Assembly (NCBI GenBank): GCA_001972305.1
Contig: BDDD01000554.1
Coordinates: 312,319 to 376,318, forward strand
DNA from: Cephalotus follicularis
Taxonomy: Eukaryota; Streptophyta; Magnoliopsida; Oxalidales; Cephalotaceae
DNA length: 64,000 nt
Reading direction: 5' to 3'
The position numbers and the translations under genes were made by a program. The notes below the pieces were generated by a model that had not been told where the DNA came from, ran no database searches, and worked only from the letters and a program-made list of their open reading frames with translations. This document shows, one piece after another, positions 44,557 through 55,760 of the stretch; position 1 is the first letter of the stretch, and each line of letters begins with the position of its first letter.

Positions 44557-46754
44557 CGTTGGAAGCGAGAAACGGTGGTAGAGGACGTTTTAAGCCGTAG
44601 GTGCTCATGGTGTACAATTTTTAATTTTACTATGAAGCACTGCTCTGAGCTGAGAACGACATGGAATATCTATGTCCATAAACGTCCATGCGCACATGGG
44701 GATCCCGGATCGGCCAACAAAACAAACAATAACCACTACTGCATAAGCAGAGAATAAGAGTCCACTACCTGAACCAAAGGCTCATTCCCTCTAGAGATCC
44801 CTCAACACTCTAGGTCATCTGCGAATTTCACAAACTCCAACGTCCAAGCTCCAATGATCGGATGTAACCTCTCTAAAGGAAGACTAGAAAAATCTGACTT
44901 CCTAACACTCAAAATCTATTTTCAAAACTTACGATTACTTACTTTGTAAGATCTTTCTTGGACTTTGATGATTCCAAGAGGTCTAGAATTCAAGAAGAGT
45001 TCCAACTAAACTAGATATCTAGACAGATAAAGGAATGCTACAGGATGTAACAGTCCTCAACCTATAATGACCAAAAGAGAGGCTAGAGGAGATGAGTGTG
45101 TTTTAGAATTTTTCTCGAAGCTCTAAGCTTTCACTATTTTCTTCGTTTCTCTAAAAACAAGAAAGAGCAACAGTGGCCTTAGAGGAGAAGCATGGGTGCA
45201 TATATACGAGAAGAGGAGTTGAGTCTCCAACACTCAACCTCTCTTTCCATTTCCACCAACCCACCAGACCCTGTCTAACTAGTTCAGAAACCCTACTCCC
45301 TTATGCATACACCAATCATCATGCATTCACTAGAAGACAAAATTGGACCCTCCAATGACTTTGCAGTTTGGGTTTTTCCCAATGTGAGAATAATACACAT
45401 TACATATTTTGCGCAATATGTGTCCAACACATATTTTCTCCAATCACATATCAAATATGTCACAATAACAACACTCAGCCCAAACTAGAGTATTTTGACT
45501 ATGATGTAGCTATTAGCTAATCAAAATACTTTTCACTTGGTAATACCCTTAGGAACTATCCTCTCCCTATCTACATATGCCTAGCATAAGTCATTCACAC
45601 CAGTGATAAGGTGGGACCCTAAAGCTTAGTTTGAAATCCGGTTCAACGATTAAATCCAGGGGTATCCCAGAGTTGTAGTATGACTAATCCATTGGTCCTA
45701 GACCATCCTAAAAGTCCCAGAAAAATATCTAATATTTTTCTTTTCGGTCCCATGGAGTTAATCTCTAAATTAAATTCCACGGTCATCGTTCGAATTCCAA
45801 CTAACCAATACTTTCTACTGCTGTCAGCATGTGTGTAATGTTTCCCTCATCATGCTTGGCTATGATCACGGTCAAGGGTATGGAATAGTGTCACACGATA
45901 TGAAAGCCGCGATGACTATAAATCTGGTACCAATTACGACTATCAGTGGACCTCCCCGGAAACCTAGTTTCCAGTCCACCGACACCTGAACAGGTTTTTC
46001 AAAGTCTGCAATGGACATAGAAAGTATAGAGCCAGTCATCTTGCCTACAAGTGTGATGATTACGTATTGCACACTCGCATACACTAGCACGCAGCTTCCA
46101 CATGACCCAAAGACAGGCCATTTTCTAGCTCACAGAGCTGGGTCAGCAGGAAATCAAAGCCATGCAGTTACTACGTAGTGTTAAGCAACCGCTCAGGTCT
46201 AAGGAACACCGTAGGTCAAGTTTGCCTGCTTGTCATCTAGTGACTATAAACTACTGACACGGATGGGAATCCTATTGACACAGGTAGGATTATCCATATA
46301 GGTTTCCTATGGTGGGTCACGTTTAGTAAACATGCTATAAGCATGAACCCTGCAATAGGCCCTTGGCTCTAGCCAAATGGCAATGAGATACTCCATCATC
46401 CACTAATGGGATACGTGCCTAACTACAACAAGTCTATCCGGTTCTACTATTGCCCAAAGATAGTGAACCAACGACTTGGAACAATTAGTCAAAATGGAGT
46501 AAGGGAATTGTTCTCATAGCCTCCATGGCACGATATCCAACCCTTTGAATGACAGGGCGTCATGCGTGCTTACAATTAATATAAAAATTAAACTGACACA
46601 ATACATTTATTGGTTAGGATAATCACACACATCATGCCATAACTAATATAAATTGCACAAGGTAAGATTAAGTGAATTCGAGATTGTATATATGCGGTGA
46701 ATTACAATTACAATGACCCACATAGTGGCTTGCAGGGTCACCCTATACCTAACG
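44557..46754 (-). repeat. 3' LTR of copia-3
   Basis: A 2.2 kb LTR in the same family as the copia-2 LTR. On the minus strand it starts CGTTAGGTATAGGGTGACCC after the GTGGGAGAT polypurine tract and ends CGCTTCCAACG, so both ends read CG where TG and CA are usual. The right boundary follows from copia-4 coding sequence resuming at 44556 (flank GTAGA). No gene is present. Confidence 0.84.
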
Positions 46755-46796
46755 ATCTCCCACTTGGCCCAAAAGCCAAGAAGACCTATACTTTAG
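46755..46796 (-). other. polypurine tract and 3' untranslated end of copia-3
   Basis: On the minus strand TGGGCCAAGTGGGAGAT precedes the LTR. TTTAG at 46792-46796 is the left target duplication of gypsy B2 and is repeated at 55761-55765, so this piece joins directly to the RNase H side of copia-3. Confidence 0.88.
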
Positions 46797-48117
46797 TGTA
46801 ACGCCCGGTATTTTCGTGAATGTAATATTTCCATTTATGATGTAATCCTTAAACTTGATTTAATGAGAATGTCGAGTTTGAACTCAAAGGATGCTTACAA
46901 ACCCTACTTGTAGACTTGGAAATGGAATGTGTATGTTAAAGTTGAAACGGCAACGTTCTGGGGAAAAGACATCGACGTCTTTTGTAAAGACATCGACGCC
47001 TTTGGAAGCCAGGGCACACGTGAAGGAAGGGACATGCACGTCGACTTTGGGAGAAAACATCGACACCTTCTTACCAAACTGGAAAAGACATCGACGTCTA
47101 AGGAAAAGACGTCGACACCTTTGTAATAATGGCCAGCACGTTCTTCGTCGGCAGAAATACATGTGGGGAGAATTGTTTAGAGGCTTACCTAACGCCTTTT
47201 CGAGTGCGATTCGACGTGTTAAGCATGTCTGTGTACTGACCTGAAGCACTAAAACCTAACCTCACATGGAACATGCAAGGATTATGCCATCCTAACATGC
47301 AATCTGCAAAGGAAGAATAGAATATGAAAAGAATATGCAGAAAGAGAGGAAAGTGGGAGAGATCTCGGGTTGGCTTGTGTAATGACAAAAGGAAAAGGGT
47401 ATGAGGAAGCTATCTGCATAAGGATATTCCTCCCCACTTCTCTCTCTCGTTTTATAACACCAGAAGAAAGAGAGAAAGAAAAACCAGTGAGTGTGTGTGC
47501 CATTGGAGCTTGGAGCTTGGAGCTTGAACCTTGGAGTCACTGGTGCAGCTTCGGGACGGACCTAGAGAGGCTGTTGTGACCTGTTTGGATACTAAAAGAT
47601 GTGGACTTTCCAGTTCCTAATTTGGAACAACAAGGTAGGGGAAAGTGATGGACTTATATGTGCTTTTTAAGTTCTAAGTTAATGTATAGCATGGTGGATT
47701 GCATGTTAATGATTGGAAGTGTTACTGTGATACCCTAAATTGATCTTGCATGTATATTTGAAAAGCTTGCATGATTATTATGATCATTTGGGTACGAAAA
47801 TGTATATTTGTCAACATATGAAATTATATATTTTCATAATGTTTGGGGAAGTATTTCCAATGATAGAGAACTGTTTCAAAAGTTTGATTACAAAACCAAA
47901 TGTAATTTACGAAAATGTATAAATTATGGATGTATATATTTTTGAAATGATTGGGGAAGTATTTCCAAAGACGGGGAAATGTATTGTTTTAAGCTATGAC
48001 TTATTACAACTTGTGAACGGAAAAGTATATTTTAAACAAATATATTTGATCAAGTAATTATATGTAATTGCTTGACTTGTACTGTGAAATGCTTGTGCCT
48101 GTTGATTATTAGCCGCC
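46797..48117 (+). repeat. 5' LTR of gypsy B2, internally deleted and truncated
   Basis: It starts TGTAACGCCCGG right after the TTTAG duplication. The first 900 bp differ from the 3' LTR (53032 on) by about 14 substitutions by my count, plus a 21-bp deletion. At about 47750 some 600 bp (matching about 54013-54618) is missing, including the whole downstream palindrome cluster. Sequence stops matching the LTR at AGCCGCCGCG (48117), 780 bp before its expected end. Confidence 0.9.
46968..47119. repeat. palindrome doublets in the 5' LTR of B2
   Basis: GACRTCGACGYC motifs start at 46968/46989, 47036/47056 and 47087/47108: three doublets spaced 21, 20 and 21 bp, at the same places as in B1. Confidence 0.87.
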
Positions 48118-49215
48118 GCGCCCAGCCCTCGAGAAACAACGCCAGCTCGGACGCGTACCATGACCGCGTAGAGGAGGCGTAACCGGTATAATTTCCGGTA
48201 GACAACGACCTTCATCAGTCGTTAGGCCCAGTAACCCAGAGATAACAGAACTCCGTGTAAGTGAGGGGGTCCCCGTAACCGAGGTCGCCGGGATCGGGAT
48301 GGAGCGCAAGAGGAAGCTAGATAAACAAGGATATTCTTCCTGCTACCAATCAGTGCTGAATTCCTTTTGTTAAGTAACTAACGGTTCCTTGAATAGGTTC
48401 GATTCGTATATTACCTTATACGAGACTATGGTGGAGACAGTGTGGGGCAGAAAGTTTAGTGTATTTTCACCATTTCGTTAGTTGTATATTTAGACCGAAT
48501 ACGTTAAAATGGTATTTAAATTTGAAATACATAGGTTATTAGTGAACGCCTTCGTAAAGTTTCATTCGGCTTAATTTTTGTGTAGTGCGTAGGGTATGAT
48601 GCACTACGGGTTGTTCAATATTTATAGAGGTCCTATTGACGGTTAGCGGGTTCTGCCCCGCACTTTCATTATGTCATGTTCTATTGTTTATAGGTTGCAA
48701 TGTTGTTGGTTTATTGTACTATTTACAAGTTATTGGGTTTTATTCTCTTTTATTGTTCAGAAGAGAAATTTAGAGGCACGTACGAGGTACGGTTCTGATG
48801 AGGCAGTTAGACAATGTCATCCCCAATCGGAAACAGGATTGAGCCGATTCACTTATTTGGGTATTTATGTCAAGTCCATTATTCCGTTACTCATAGTACT
48901 CACTTACGTATTACTACTCGGTACAGTACATTAAAAGTATCATTTTTATGGAGGCATATATTTTTACATACGTACGAATGTCATGTTCATATTGAGTTTT
49001 CAATATAGTAGTATTGGTCATTTATACAAGGGTCTTTCCTTGGTCTGTCAGGTCAGCAGTATTGGCAGCGGTGGAGGACCGGGGTTGTAGTGCGTGAGAA
49101 TGAGGTAGGGGCAAACGCTTGCCAAAACCCCGTTCAGGAGGCATTCAACAAATCGTGCTGCCGATTTGGTTGTTGTTCAATGATCGTGCTACCGATTCAT
49201 TAGTTGTTCAATAAT
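48118..49215. other. unrecognised sequence between the B2 LTR and the gap
   Basis: About 1.1 kb that should hold the last part of the 5' LTR, primer site and start of gag, yet I find none of these clearly. A few strings recall the LTR (GTGCGTAGGGTATGATGCAC near 48584). Near the gap a direct repeat occurs (GATCGTGCTACCGATT with neighbours, 49150-49215). It may be rearranged element DNA or damaged assembly. I see no gene. Confidence 0.5.
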
Positions 49216-49324
49216 NNNNNNNNNNNNNNNNNNNNNNNNNNNNNNNNNNNNNNNNNNNNNNNNNNNNNNNNNNNNNNNNNNNNNNNNNNNNNNNNNNNNN
49301 NNNNNNNNNNNNNNNNNNNNNNNN
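49216..49324. other. assembly gap of 109 N
   Basis: A run of N in the 5' part of gypsy B2. The true length is unknown; the missing DNA probably holds the gag start and primer site. Confidence 0.98.
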
Positions 49325-51422
49325 TTCGGTAGAGAGTCGTTAACACCGCAGTTCGAGAGGGGCCTTTGATCCACCCAAGACAGAGTACTTAGAGAGCTAT
49401 AGGGAACAAGATCTAGAGAAGATTTTCGCGGTGATGGACTGCACCGATACTCAGAAGCTGAAATTTGCAGTATACCGTTTATGGGGAGGGGCCACTCACT
49501 GGTGGGAGATGGTCAAGGAAAAGTGGGAGTCCACCGGACTTGACGCTACATGGGAGAGGTTCCAGGCAGAGTTCCTCGATTCCTATGTACCTCGGATGGA
49601 GCAAGAACGGAGGAAGAGTGAGCTCCTGGAGTTTCGGCAAGGGGAGATGTCTATGGCCGAGTACCAGGCCAGGTTTATGGAGCTATCCAGACATTCACCA
49701 TATCTGGTGGTTGATGATGTGAAAAAGATAAGGAGTTTTTTGAAGGGTTTACGACCGGACCTTCGGTCGAGGATTAGGGCTATGGAGCTGGGTACCTTTT
49801 CAGAGGTCGCACAGAAGGCGAGGCTGTTAGAGAGCATATCTGGTGAGGACCGAGCAGAGAGGGCTCGGGTGCAGCAAGTTAAACAGAACCCGACGAGACC
49901 AGCTTCTTCGAAATGGCAGGGTAGTGGTTCTCCGAGTAAGTCATCGAAGAACAGATTTGGGCAGACTGCCACGCTGAGGACTCCTAGTCAGGGGAGTAAT
50001 GCGGGAACCGGAGCCTATTATCACTGTGGTCGGAAGGGCCACTTGCAAAAGGATTGCTGGAGGATGAATGGGCTATGTTTGAGGTGTGGAGCAAGTGGCC
50101 ATTCAGTGAGGGACTGCCCGAAGGGTTCAGCTACAGCGCCTACTGGGCCGGGGAGCAGCAGTGGTGCGGCTGCAGGGCCATCACAGAGGAGAGATACCGG
50201 TAAGGGCCTCGCAAAAGGTAGAGTCTTTGTACTTGCTCAGACTGAAGTTCCAGAGTCGACTTCCGTTGTTGGAGGTACTCTGTATATATATGGTTATTCT
50301 TCTAGAGTACTGATGGATTCAGGTGCATCGCATTCATTTATATCTGCACATTTTGCATCTTGCTTAGATGTCACCCCTGACTGTTTGTCTTATACACTGG
50401 ATGTGAGTACACCGACTGGGACTTCTATGTATACTGACTCGGTATATAGGAGTTGTGAGATGTCTATGGCAGGCATTCCTCTATATGCAGATCTGATTGT
50501 ACTGCCTATTCGTGACTTTGATGTAATATTGGGAATGGATTGGCTATCGGCGCACCGCGCTCGTATGGATTGCTACCACAAGACTGTGGATTTTTGTCTG
50601 CCCGACGGAACTACTTTCCAGTTCAAGGGAGACAAGGGGTTCTTTACACCGATTATATCCTTCATCCGTGCGTCGAGGTATCTCGAGAAGGGATGCGAAG
50701 GATTTCTGGCTTATGTTATTGATCGAAGGAAGGAAAAAAGCTTGAGCTTGGAGGAAATTCCAGTTGTGTGCGAATTTTCGGATGTGTTTCCCGGCGACTT
50801 GGGATCCTTACCACCCAAGAGGAGTATGGAGTTCGTTATTGACCTTGTTCCTGGAACGGCTCCTATCTCTAAATCAACCTATCGGATGGCTCCGGCTGAG
50901 TTGCGAGAGCTGAAGCTACAGTTACAAGACCTGATTGACAAAGGTTTTGTAAGACCCAGTGTTTCTCCATAGGGTGCATCGGTGCTGTTTGTCAAGAAGA
51001 AGGATGGATCGATGAGACTCTACATCGACTACAGGATGCTGAACAAGGCAACTATCAAGAACAAGTATCCTTTGCCTCACATCGAGGATTTGTTCGACCA
51101 GTTGCAAGGAGCGAGGGTGTTCTCGAAGCTTGATCTGAGAACAGGATATCACCAGTTGAGGGTGAGGGAAGGAGATATTGAGAAGACTGCCTTCCGAACG
51201 AGATACGGTCACTATGAGTTCCTGGTAATGCCTTTTGGTGTTACCAATGCACCAGCTGCGTTCATGTCATTGATGAACGATGTGTTCCGACCATACTTGG
51301 ACAAGTTCGTCGTTGTGTTTATTGACGACGTACTTGTATACTCGAAAAGCGAGGAAGAGCATGCTTCCCACCTGAGGTTGGCTCTACAGATTCTCCGAGA
51401 GCACCAGCTATATGCAAATTAG
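49325..51422 (+). pseudogene. gypsy B2 gag, protease and reverse transcriptase
   Basis: The best preserved polyprotein frame in the window. The start of gag is lost in the gap and frame slips occur before 49400. From about 49400 it reads LEKIFAVMDCTDTQKLKFA, RFQAEFLDSYVPRMEQE and YQARFMELSRHSPYL (capsid), then two knuckles (YHCGRKGHLQKDC lacking the first Cys, and CLRCGASGHSVRDC intact near 50075). The protease shows MDSGASHSFIS near 50311 and VILGMDWLSAHRARMDC. RT follows in the same frame through a single TAG at 50970 (Trp in relatives): [23 protein letters not shown] and [13 protein letters not shown], with the catalytic motif intact near 51314. The frame ends at TAG 51420, where alignment breaks down. 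Confidence 0.92.
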
Positions 51423-52150
51423 TGTATGCTACGACTGACCTTGGGGCACGTCAGAGTGATAGAGGAAGTGTATGTCGGCTCGGTCGAACGAGCGTCTTAG
51501 GCACTGCACACAGCCATCTTTCACACGACTGAACCACTCAGATAGGTGCTATTGGGTGTGACGTAATACTGCCAAGGCTCAGTCTCCTTTTGGACTTTGC
51601 TTTAGGTAGCATTGTACAAGGGTGAAGGTGAGACCTTACCCGTTTCCGACATTGTTGGGACGGCCAGAGACCACGAGCCGGAATTGACAGACCGTTCAGA
51701 TTGTGAAACGGTGTTTGAGTCGCTAGAGGGCGAAGTACGGTCCGGTGGTTATTGTGAAGAAGTACAGAACTATGTAGAAGCACGATGGTCCTACTTACGA
51801 CATGTATCTAAATACTCGTGTCGCTTCATCTGGCTGGGAAGTTGAGTCCTAGTAAGCCTTCTGTGTTGGCAGGGGCTATAGAGTATTATGGTAGTAGTAC
51901 ATGAAACTTTAGTCTGAGGCTTAGATCTAAGAGAGCTTAGAAGGCATTGAGTCCTAGTACGCCAACACGGAGGAACTACGCTACATCATTGTGACCAAGA
52001 TGGGCGTACAGCCGATCTTTCTAGGGGCCACTGACTAACTTACCTCTGGTAAGAACCTTCAGAAGGTTGTAGAAGGTAACACTATGGTACCATGATCGTT
52101 CGTATCGGAACGCCGAGTTCTATGTGACAGAGATGCTATCTTCACTTCCA
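51423..52150 (+). pseudogene. gypsy B2 RNase H and integrase start, scrambled
   Basis: About 730 bp where relatives have roughly 2 kb. Short strings can be matched to expected sequence in order (CTTGGGGCACGT to the FLGHV codons; GCCGATCTTTCTAGGGGCCAC and GGAACGCC to integrase), but they are separated by many small deletions and no frame survives. The stretches on both sides are almost intact. Decay in place is possible, but the contrast suggests a faulty consensus. Confidence 0.6.
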
Positions 52151-52986
52151 ACTTCTGGAAGAGATTTCAGTCAGCCTTCGGGACGAAGCTGAACTTGAGT
52201 ACTGCCTTCCACCCTCAGACCGATGGGCAGTCTGAGCGTACCATCCAGACCTTGGAGGATATGCTACGGGCTTGCGTTATTGATTTTGCTGGTACCTGGG
52301 AGGATCATATTCCTCTGATAGAGTTCGAGTTTTCCTACAATAACAGCTACCACTCTAGTATCGGTATGGCACCGTTTGAGGCACTGTATGGGAGGAAGTG
52401 CAGATCTCCTGTATGTTGGGATGAGGTCGGGGAGCGACCTTTACTCGGGACAGAACTGGTGGAGGAAACTTCGGAGAAGATCAGGACGATCAAGAAGAGG
52501 CTGCTTGCTGCTCAGAGTCGGCAGAAGAGCTACACTGACAGTGTGAAGAGAAGGCCTCTGGTCTTTAGTGTGGGTGATCACGTGTTCCTGAAGGTATCAC
52601 CATGGAAAGGCGTGCAACGGTTTGGGAAGAAGGGCAAATTAGCTCCTCGCTACATTGGTCCTTTTGAGATTCTGGAGAGAGTCGGCGAGGTAGCCTATCA
52701 ACTTGCTTTACCTCCTGCACTGTCAAACGTGCACGACGTCTTCCATGTGTCTATGCTAAGGAGATATATCCCGGACCCGTCACATGTCCTGGATTATGAT
52801 ACTGTTCCGATGCAGGATGATCTATCTTGTGAGGAGTTACCTGTGCGGATTCTCGATCGGAAGATACAGACTTTGAGGAACCAAACCATTTCCATGGTCA
52901 AGGTCCAATGGGAGTTTCACAAACCTGATGAGGCAACTTGGGAGCGTGAGGAGGATATCCGAGAACGCTACCCGCATTTGTTTTAG
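52151..52986 (+). pseudogene. gypsy B2 integrase core and chromodomain-like tail
   Basis: From ATCTTCACTTCC (52138) on, the frame is open to TAG at 52986: [20 protein letters not shown] with the catalytic Glu, then [60 protein letters not shown] and the end [19 protein letters not shown]. The first two acidic residues fall in the scrambled region upstream (the second as TGACAGAGATGC near 52122). It is very close to B1's 430-1239 but without its stops. Confidence 0.9.
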
Positions 52987-53017
52987 TATTGTGTTAATTT
53001 CGAGGACGAAATTTCTT

Positions 53018-53031
53018 GAAGGAGGGGTGGA
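53018..53031 (+). promoter_or_regulatory. polypurine tract of gypsy B2
   Basis: GAAGGAGGGGTGGA directly before the 3' LTR, identical to the tract of B1. Confidence 0.9.
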
Positions 53032-53202
53032 TGTAACGCCCGGTATTTTTGTGAATGTAATATTTCCATTTATGATGTAATCCTTAAACTTGATTTAATG
53101 AGAATGTCGAGTTTGAACTCAAAGGATGCTTACAAACCCTACTTGTAGACTTGGAAATGGAATGTGTATGTTAAAGTTGAAACAGCAACGTTCTGGGGAA
53201 AA

Positions 53203-53354
53203 GACATCGACGTCTTTTGTAAAGTCGTCGACGCCTTTGGGAGCCAGGGCACACGTGAAGGAAGGGACATGCACGTCGACTTTGGGAGAAAACATCGACA
53301 CCTTCTTACCAAACCGGAAAAGACATCGACGTCTAAGGAAAAGACGTCGACGCC
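53203..53354. repeat. palindrome doublets, upstream cluster, 3' LTR of B2
   Basis: GACRTCGACGYC-type motifs start at 53203/53224, 53271/53291 and 53322/53343, spaced 21, 20 and 21 bp, mirroring 46968-47119. Confidence 0.87.
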
Positions 53355-54094
53355 TTTGCAAGAATGGCCAGCACGTTCTTCGTCGGCAGAATTACATGTG
53401 GGGAGAATTGTTTAGAGGCTTACCTAACGCCTTTTCGAGTGCGATTCGACGTGTTAAGCATGTCTGTGTACTGACCTGAAGCACTAAAACCTAACCTCAC
53501 ATGGAACATGCAAGGATTATGCCATCCTAACATGCAATCTGCAAAGGAAGAATAGAATATGAAAAGAATATGCAGAAAGAGAGGAAAGTGGGAGAGATCT
53601 CGGGTTGGCTTGTGTAATGACAAAAGGAAAAGGGTATGAGGAAGCTATCTGCATAAGGATATTCCTCCCCACTTCTCTCTCTCATTTTATAACACCAGAA
53701 GAAAGAGAGAAAGAAAAACCAGTGAGTGTGTGTGCCATTGGAGCTTGGAGCTTGGAGCTTGAACCTTGGAGTCACTGGTGCAGCTTCGGGACGGACCTAG
53801 AGAGGCTGCTGTGACCTGTTTGGATACTAAAAGAGGTGGACTTTCCAGTTCCTAACTTGGAACAACAAGGTAGGGGAAAGTGATGGACTTATATGTGCTT
53901 TTTAAGTTCTAAGTTAATGTATAGCATGGTGGATTGCATGTTAATGATTGGATTGAGATTATAGACTTGTTGAAGTGTTACTGTGATACCATAAATTGAT
54001 CTTGCATGTATGATTACATGGAATTGTGTATGGGGATGTATTTGAATTTGCCTGGCGTGTTAAAACCATGAAAACCCCGTTCTGTGTTGTAAAA

Positions 54095-54472
54095 GACATC
54101 GACGTCTTTGTAGAAGACGTCGACTGCTTTTCTGGGAAACCATTGTACTGTGAAATTTACTTCAGATGGCCATTTTAGCCACTTGGAATTACCTGTTGGT
54201 TTCGAATTGATGTTATGGTTGTATATATTCTTAACCAGTAGCATACCCTATACGTCTATGGAGTAAGATTCGTTTATATGATGGATTTAAAGGTTGGGTT
54301 TTACCCCCTAGGAACAAGACTGCGAACTGGTACTCCCTGGTATGAAAAAGACATCGACGTCTTTGTAGAAGACATCGACGTCTTTGTTCCAGAAAAGCCT
54401 AGGAACATTTGTGCATAGAACTGGCGCCTTAGGCTAAAAGACATCGACACCTTTAGGGATGACATCGACGTC
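54095..54472. repeat. palindrome doublets, downstream cluster, 3' LTR of B2
   Basis: Six motifs in three doublets start at 54095/54116, 54350/54371 and 54440/54461, all 21 bp apart. AAAGACATCGACGTCTTTG is the commonest form, nearly palindromic over 18 bp. This block is the one deleted from the 5' LTR. Confidence 0.88.
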
Positions 54473-55760
54473 TTTCCTCCTGGACAGTAGAATTTCACAT
54501 GAATGAGAACCGTTAGACCCGAAAAGACTCTAGAAATGAACCTAGATGCATTCTGAGCATATGTATGCATTGTTACTGTGACTTGCATTATGGTTGCTTT
54601 CCTAAAAGTGTTAAACCATTTTGAAAAGCTTGCATGATTATTATGATCATTTGGGTACGAAAATGTATATTTGTCAACATATGAAATTATATATTTTCAT
54701 AATGTTTGGGGAAGTATTTCCAATGATAGGGAACTGTTTCAAAAGTTTGATTACAAAACCAAATGTAATTTACGAAAATGTATAAATTATGGATGTATAT
54801 ATTTTCGAAATGATTGGGGAAGTATTTCCAAAGACGGGGAAATGTATTGTTTTAAGCTATGACTTATTACAACTTGTGAACGGAAAAGTATATTTTAAAC
54901 AAATATATGATCAAGTAATTATATGTAATTGCTTGACTTGTACTGTGAAATGCTTGTGCCTGTTGATTATTAGCCGCCGCGCTAATAACTTGTTGATTAC
55001 TTAGCCATCGTGCTAGTAACTTGTTGTTGGTTTAGCCGTCGTGCTAAACAACTTACGGAGGACTTGCCCCAAAACCGTTCGCAAACGGGGATGGAGTAAG
55101 AGTGCGTGACGTTGGGGCCAGGAGGTGGCGACGGTTATGACGACTGGATGTCTGGTTCCTTTCTGGGAACATATTTACTGCTTGTGATGATATAACTTTT
55201 GAGTTATACTTGTACTGTGAGCATGCATACATTTTTATATACGGAGGTATTTTTACTATGAAAATTACATGACATGGCTCATCATTATGCATTCACTCAT
55301 GATACTCATTGCCTTATTACCTGAACTGTATTTATGGGTTTATTCACTTAGCCGAGTGAGGACAAAGGCTAACCCCTACTGTAACAGATTGACGGAGTAG
55401 TCTTGGAATGAAGCATGCACGGAGATTTAAAGAGAAGACTTGTTATTTTCTCTTATTTTGGGTTATTGAACATTTATCATGTTGTTTGGATTTTGTAACG
55501 TTGGATATTTGTTATCTTGTGCTGTATTACTTTCACGCCCCGTCTTGGGCGATTGGCAGTTATCCTGGAGATATTTATAACTTGTTGGGCATCACGTAGT
55601 ATGGGATGCGTGATGTGTTTTTGATTCGGCTTACTTTGAAATGCTTCCGCAAGTGATTATTGGATACAGAAAGTTTAAATTTATGGTAAAATTGCATAAG
55701 CCGGATTTATATGTTGATTGCTTTACCACTTTTATGTGATTTGAAAGACGGGGTGTGACA

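Larger units (their letters stand above)
53032..55760 (+). repeat. 3' LTR of gypsy B2
   Basis: A complete 2729 bp LTR, TGTAACGCCCGG to GACGGGGTGTGACA, followed by the duplicated TTTAG (55761-55765) identical to 46792-46796. It contains both palindrome clusters, three TTAGC...GCTAA hairpins near 54970-55050, the CCGTTCGCAAACGG hairpin near 55075, and the TTAGCC...GGCTAA stem at 55348-55372. A start-like TTTTATAACACC lies near 53684. No gene is present. Confidence 0.95.

Noticed and set aside
44557..44617. A 50-base orphan segment between copia-4 and the copia-3 LTR, first placed outside the LTR.
   Set aside because: The TTCCAACG end resembles other copia LTR ends and copia-4 codons resume exactly at 44556, so the segment belongs to the copia-3 LTR.
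46884..47250. Open frames of 117-121 codons on both strands over the palindrome cluster, repeated at 53119-53479.
   Set aside because: They lie inside an LTR, overlap one another, differ between the LTRs of B1 and B2, and show no domain.
48118..48310. A GC-rich stretch that might be a captured host gene fragment or rDNA piece.
   Set aside because: I find no convincing frame or RNA gene motif, and it lies in the damaged part of B2 next to the gap, so I leave it unassigned.
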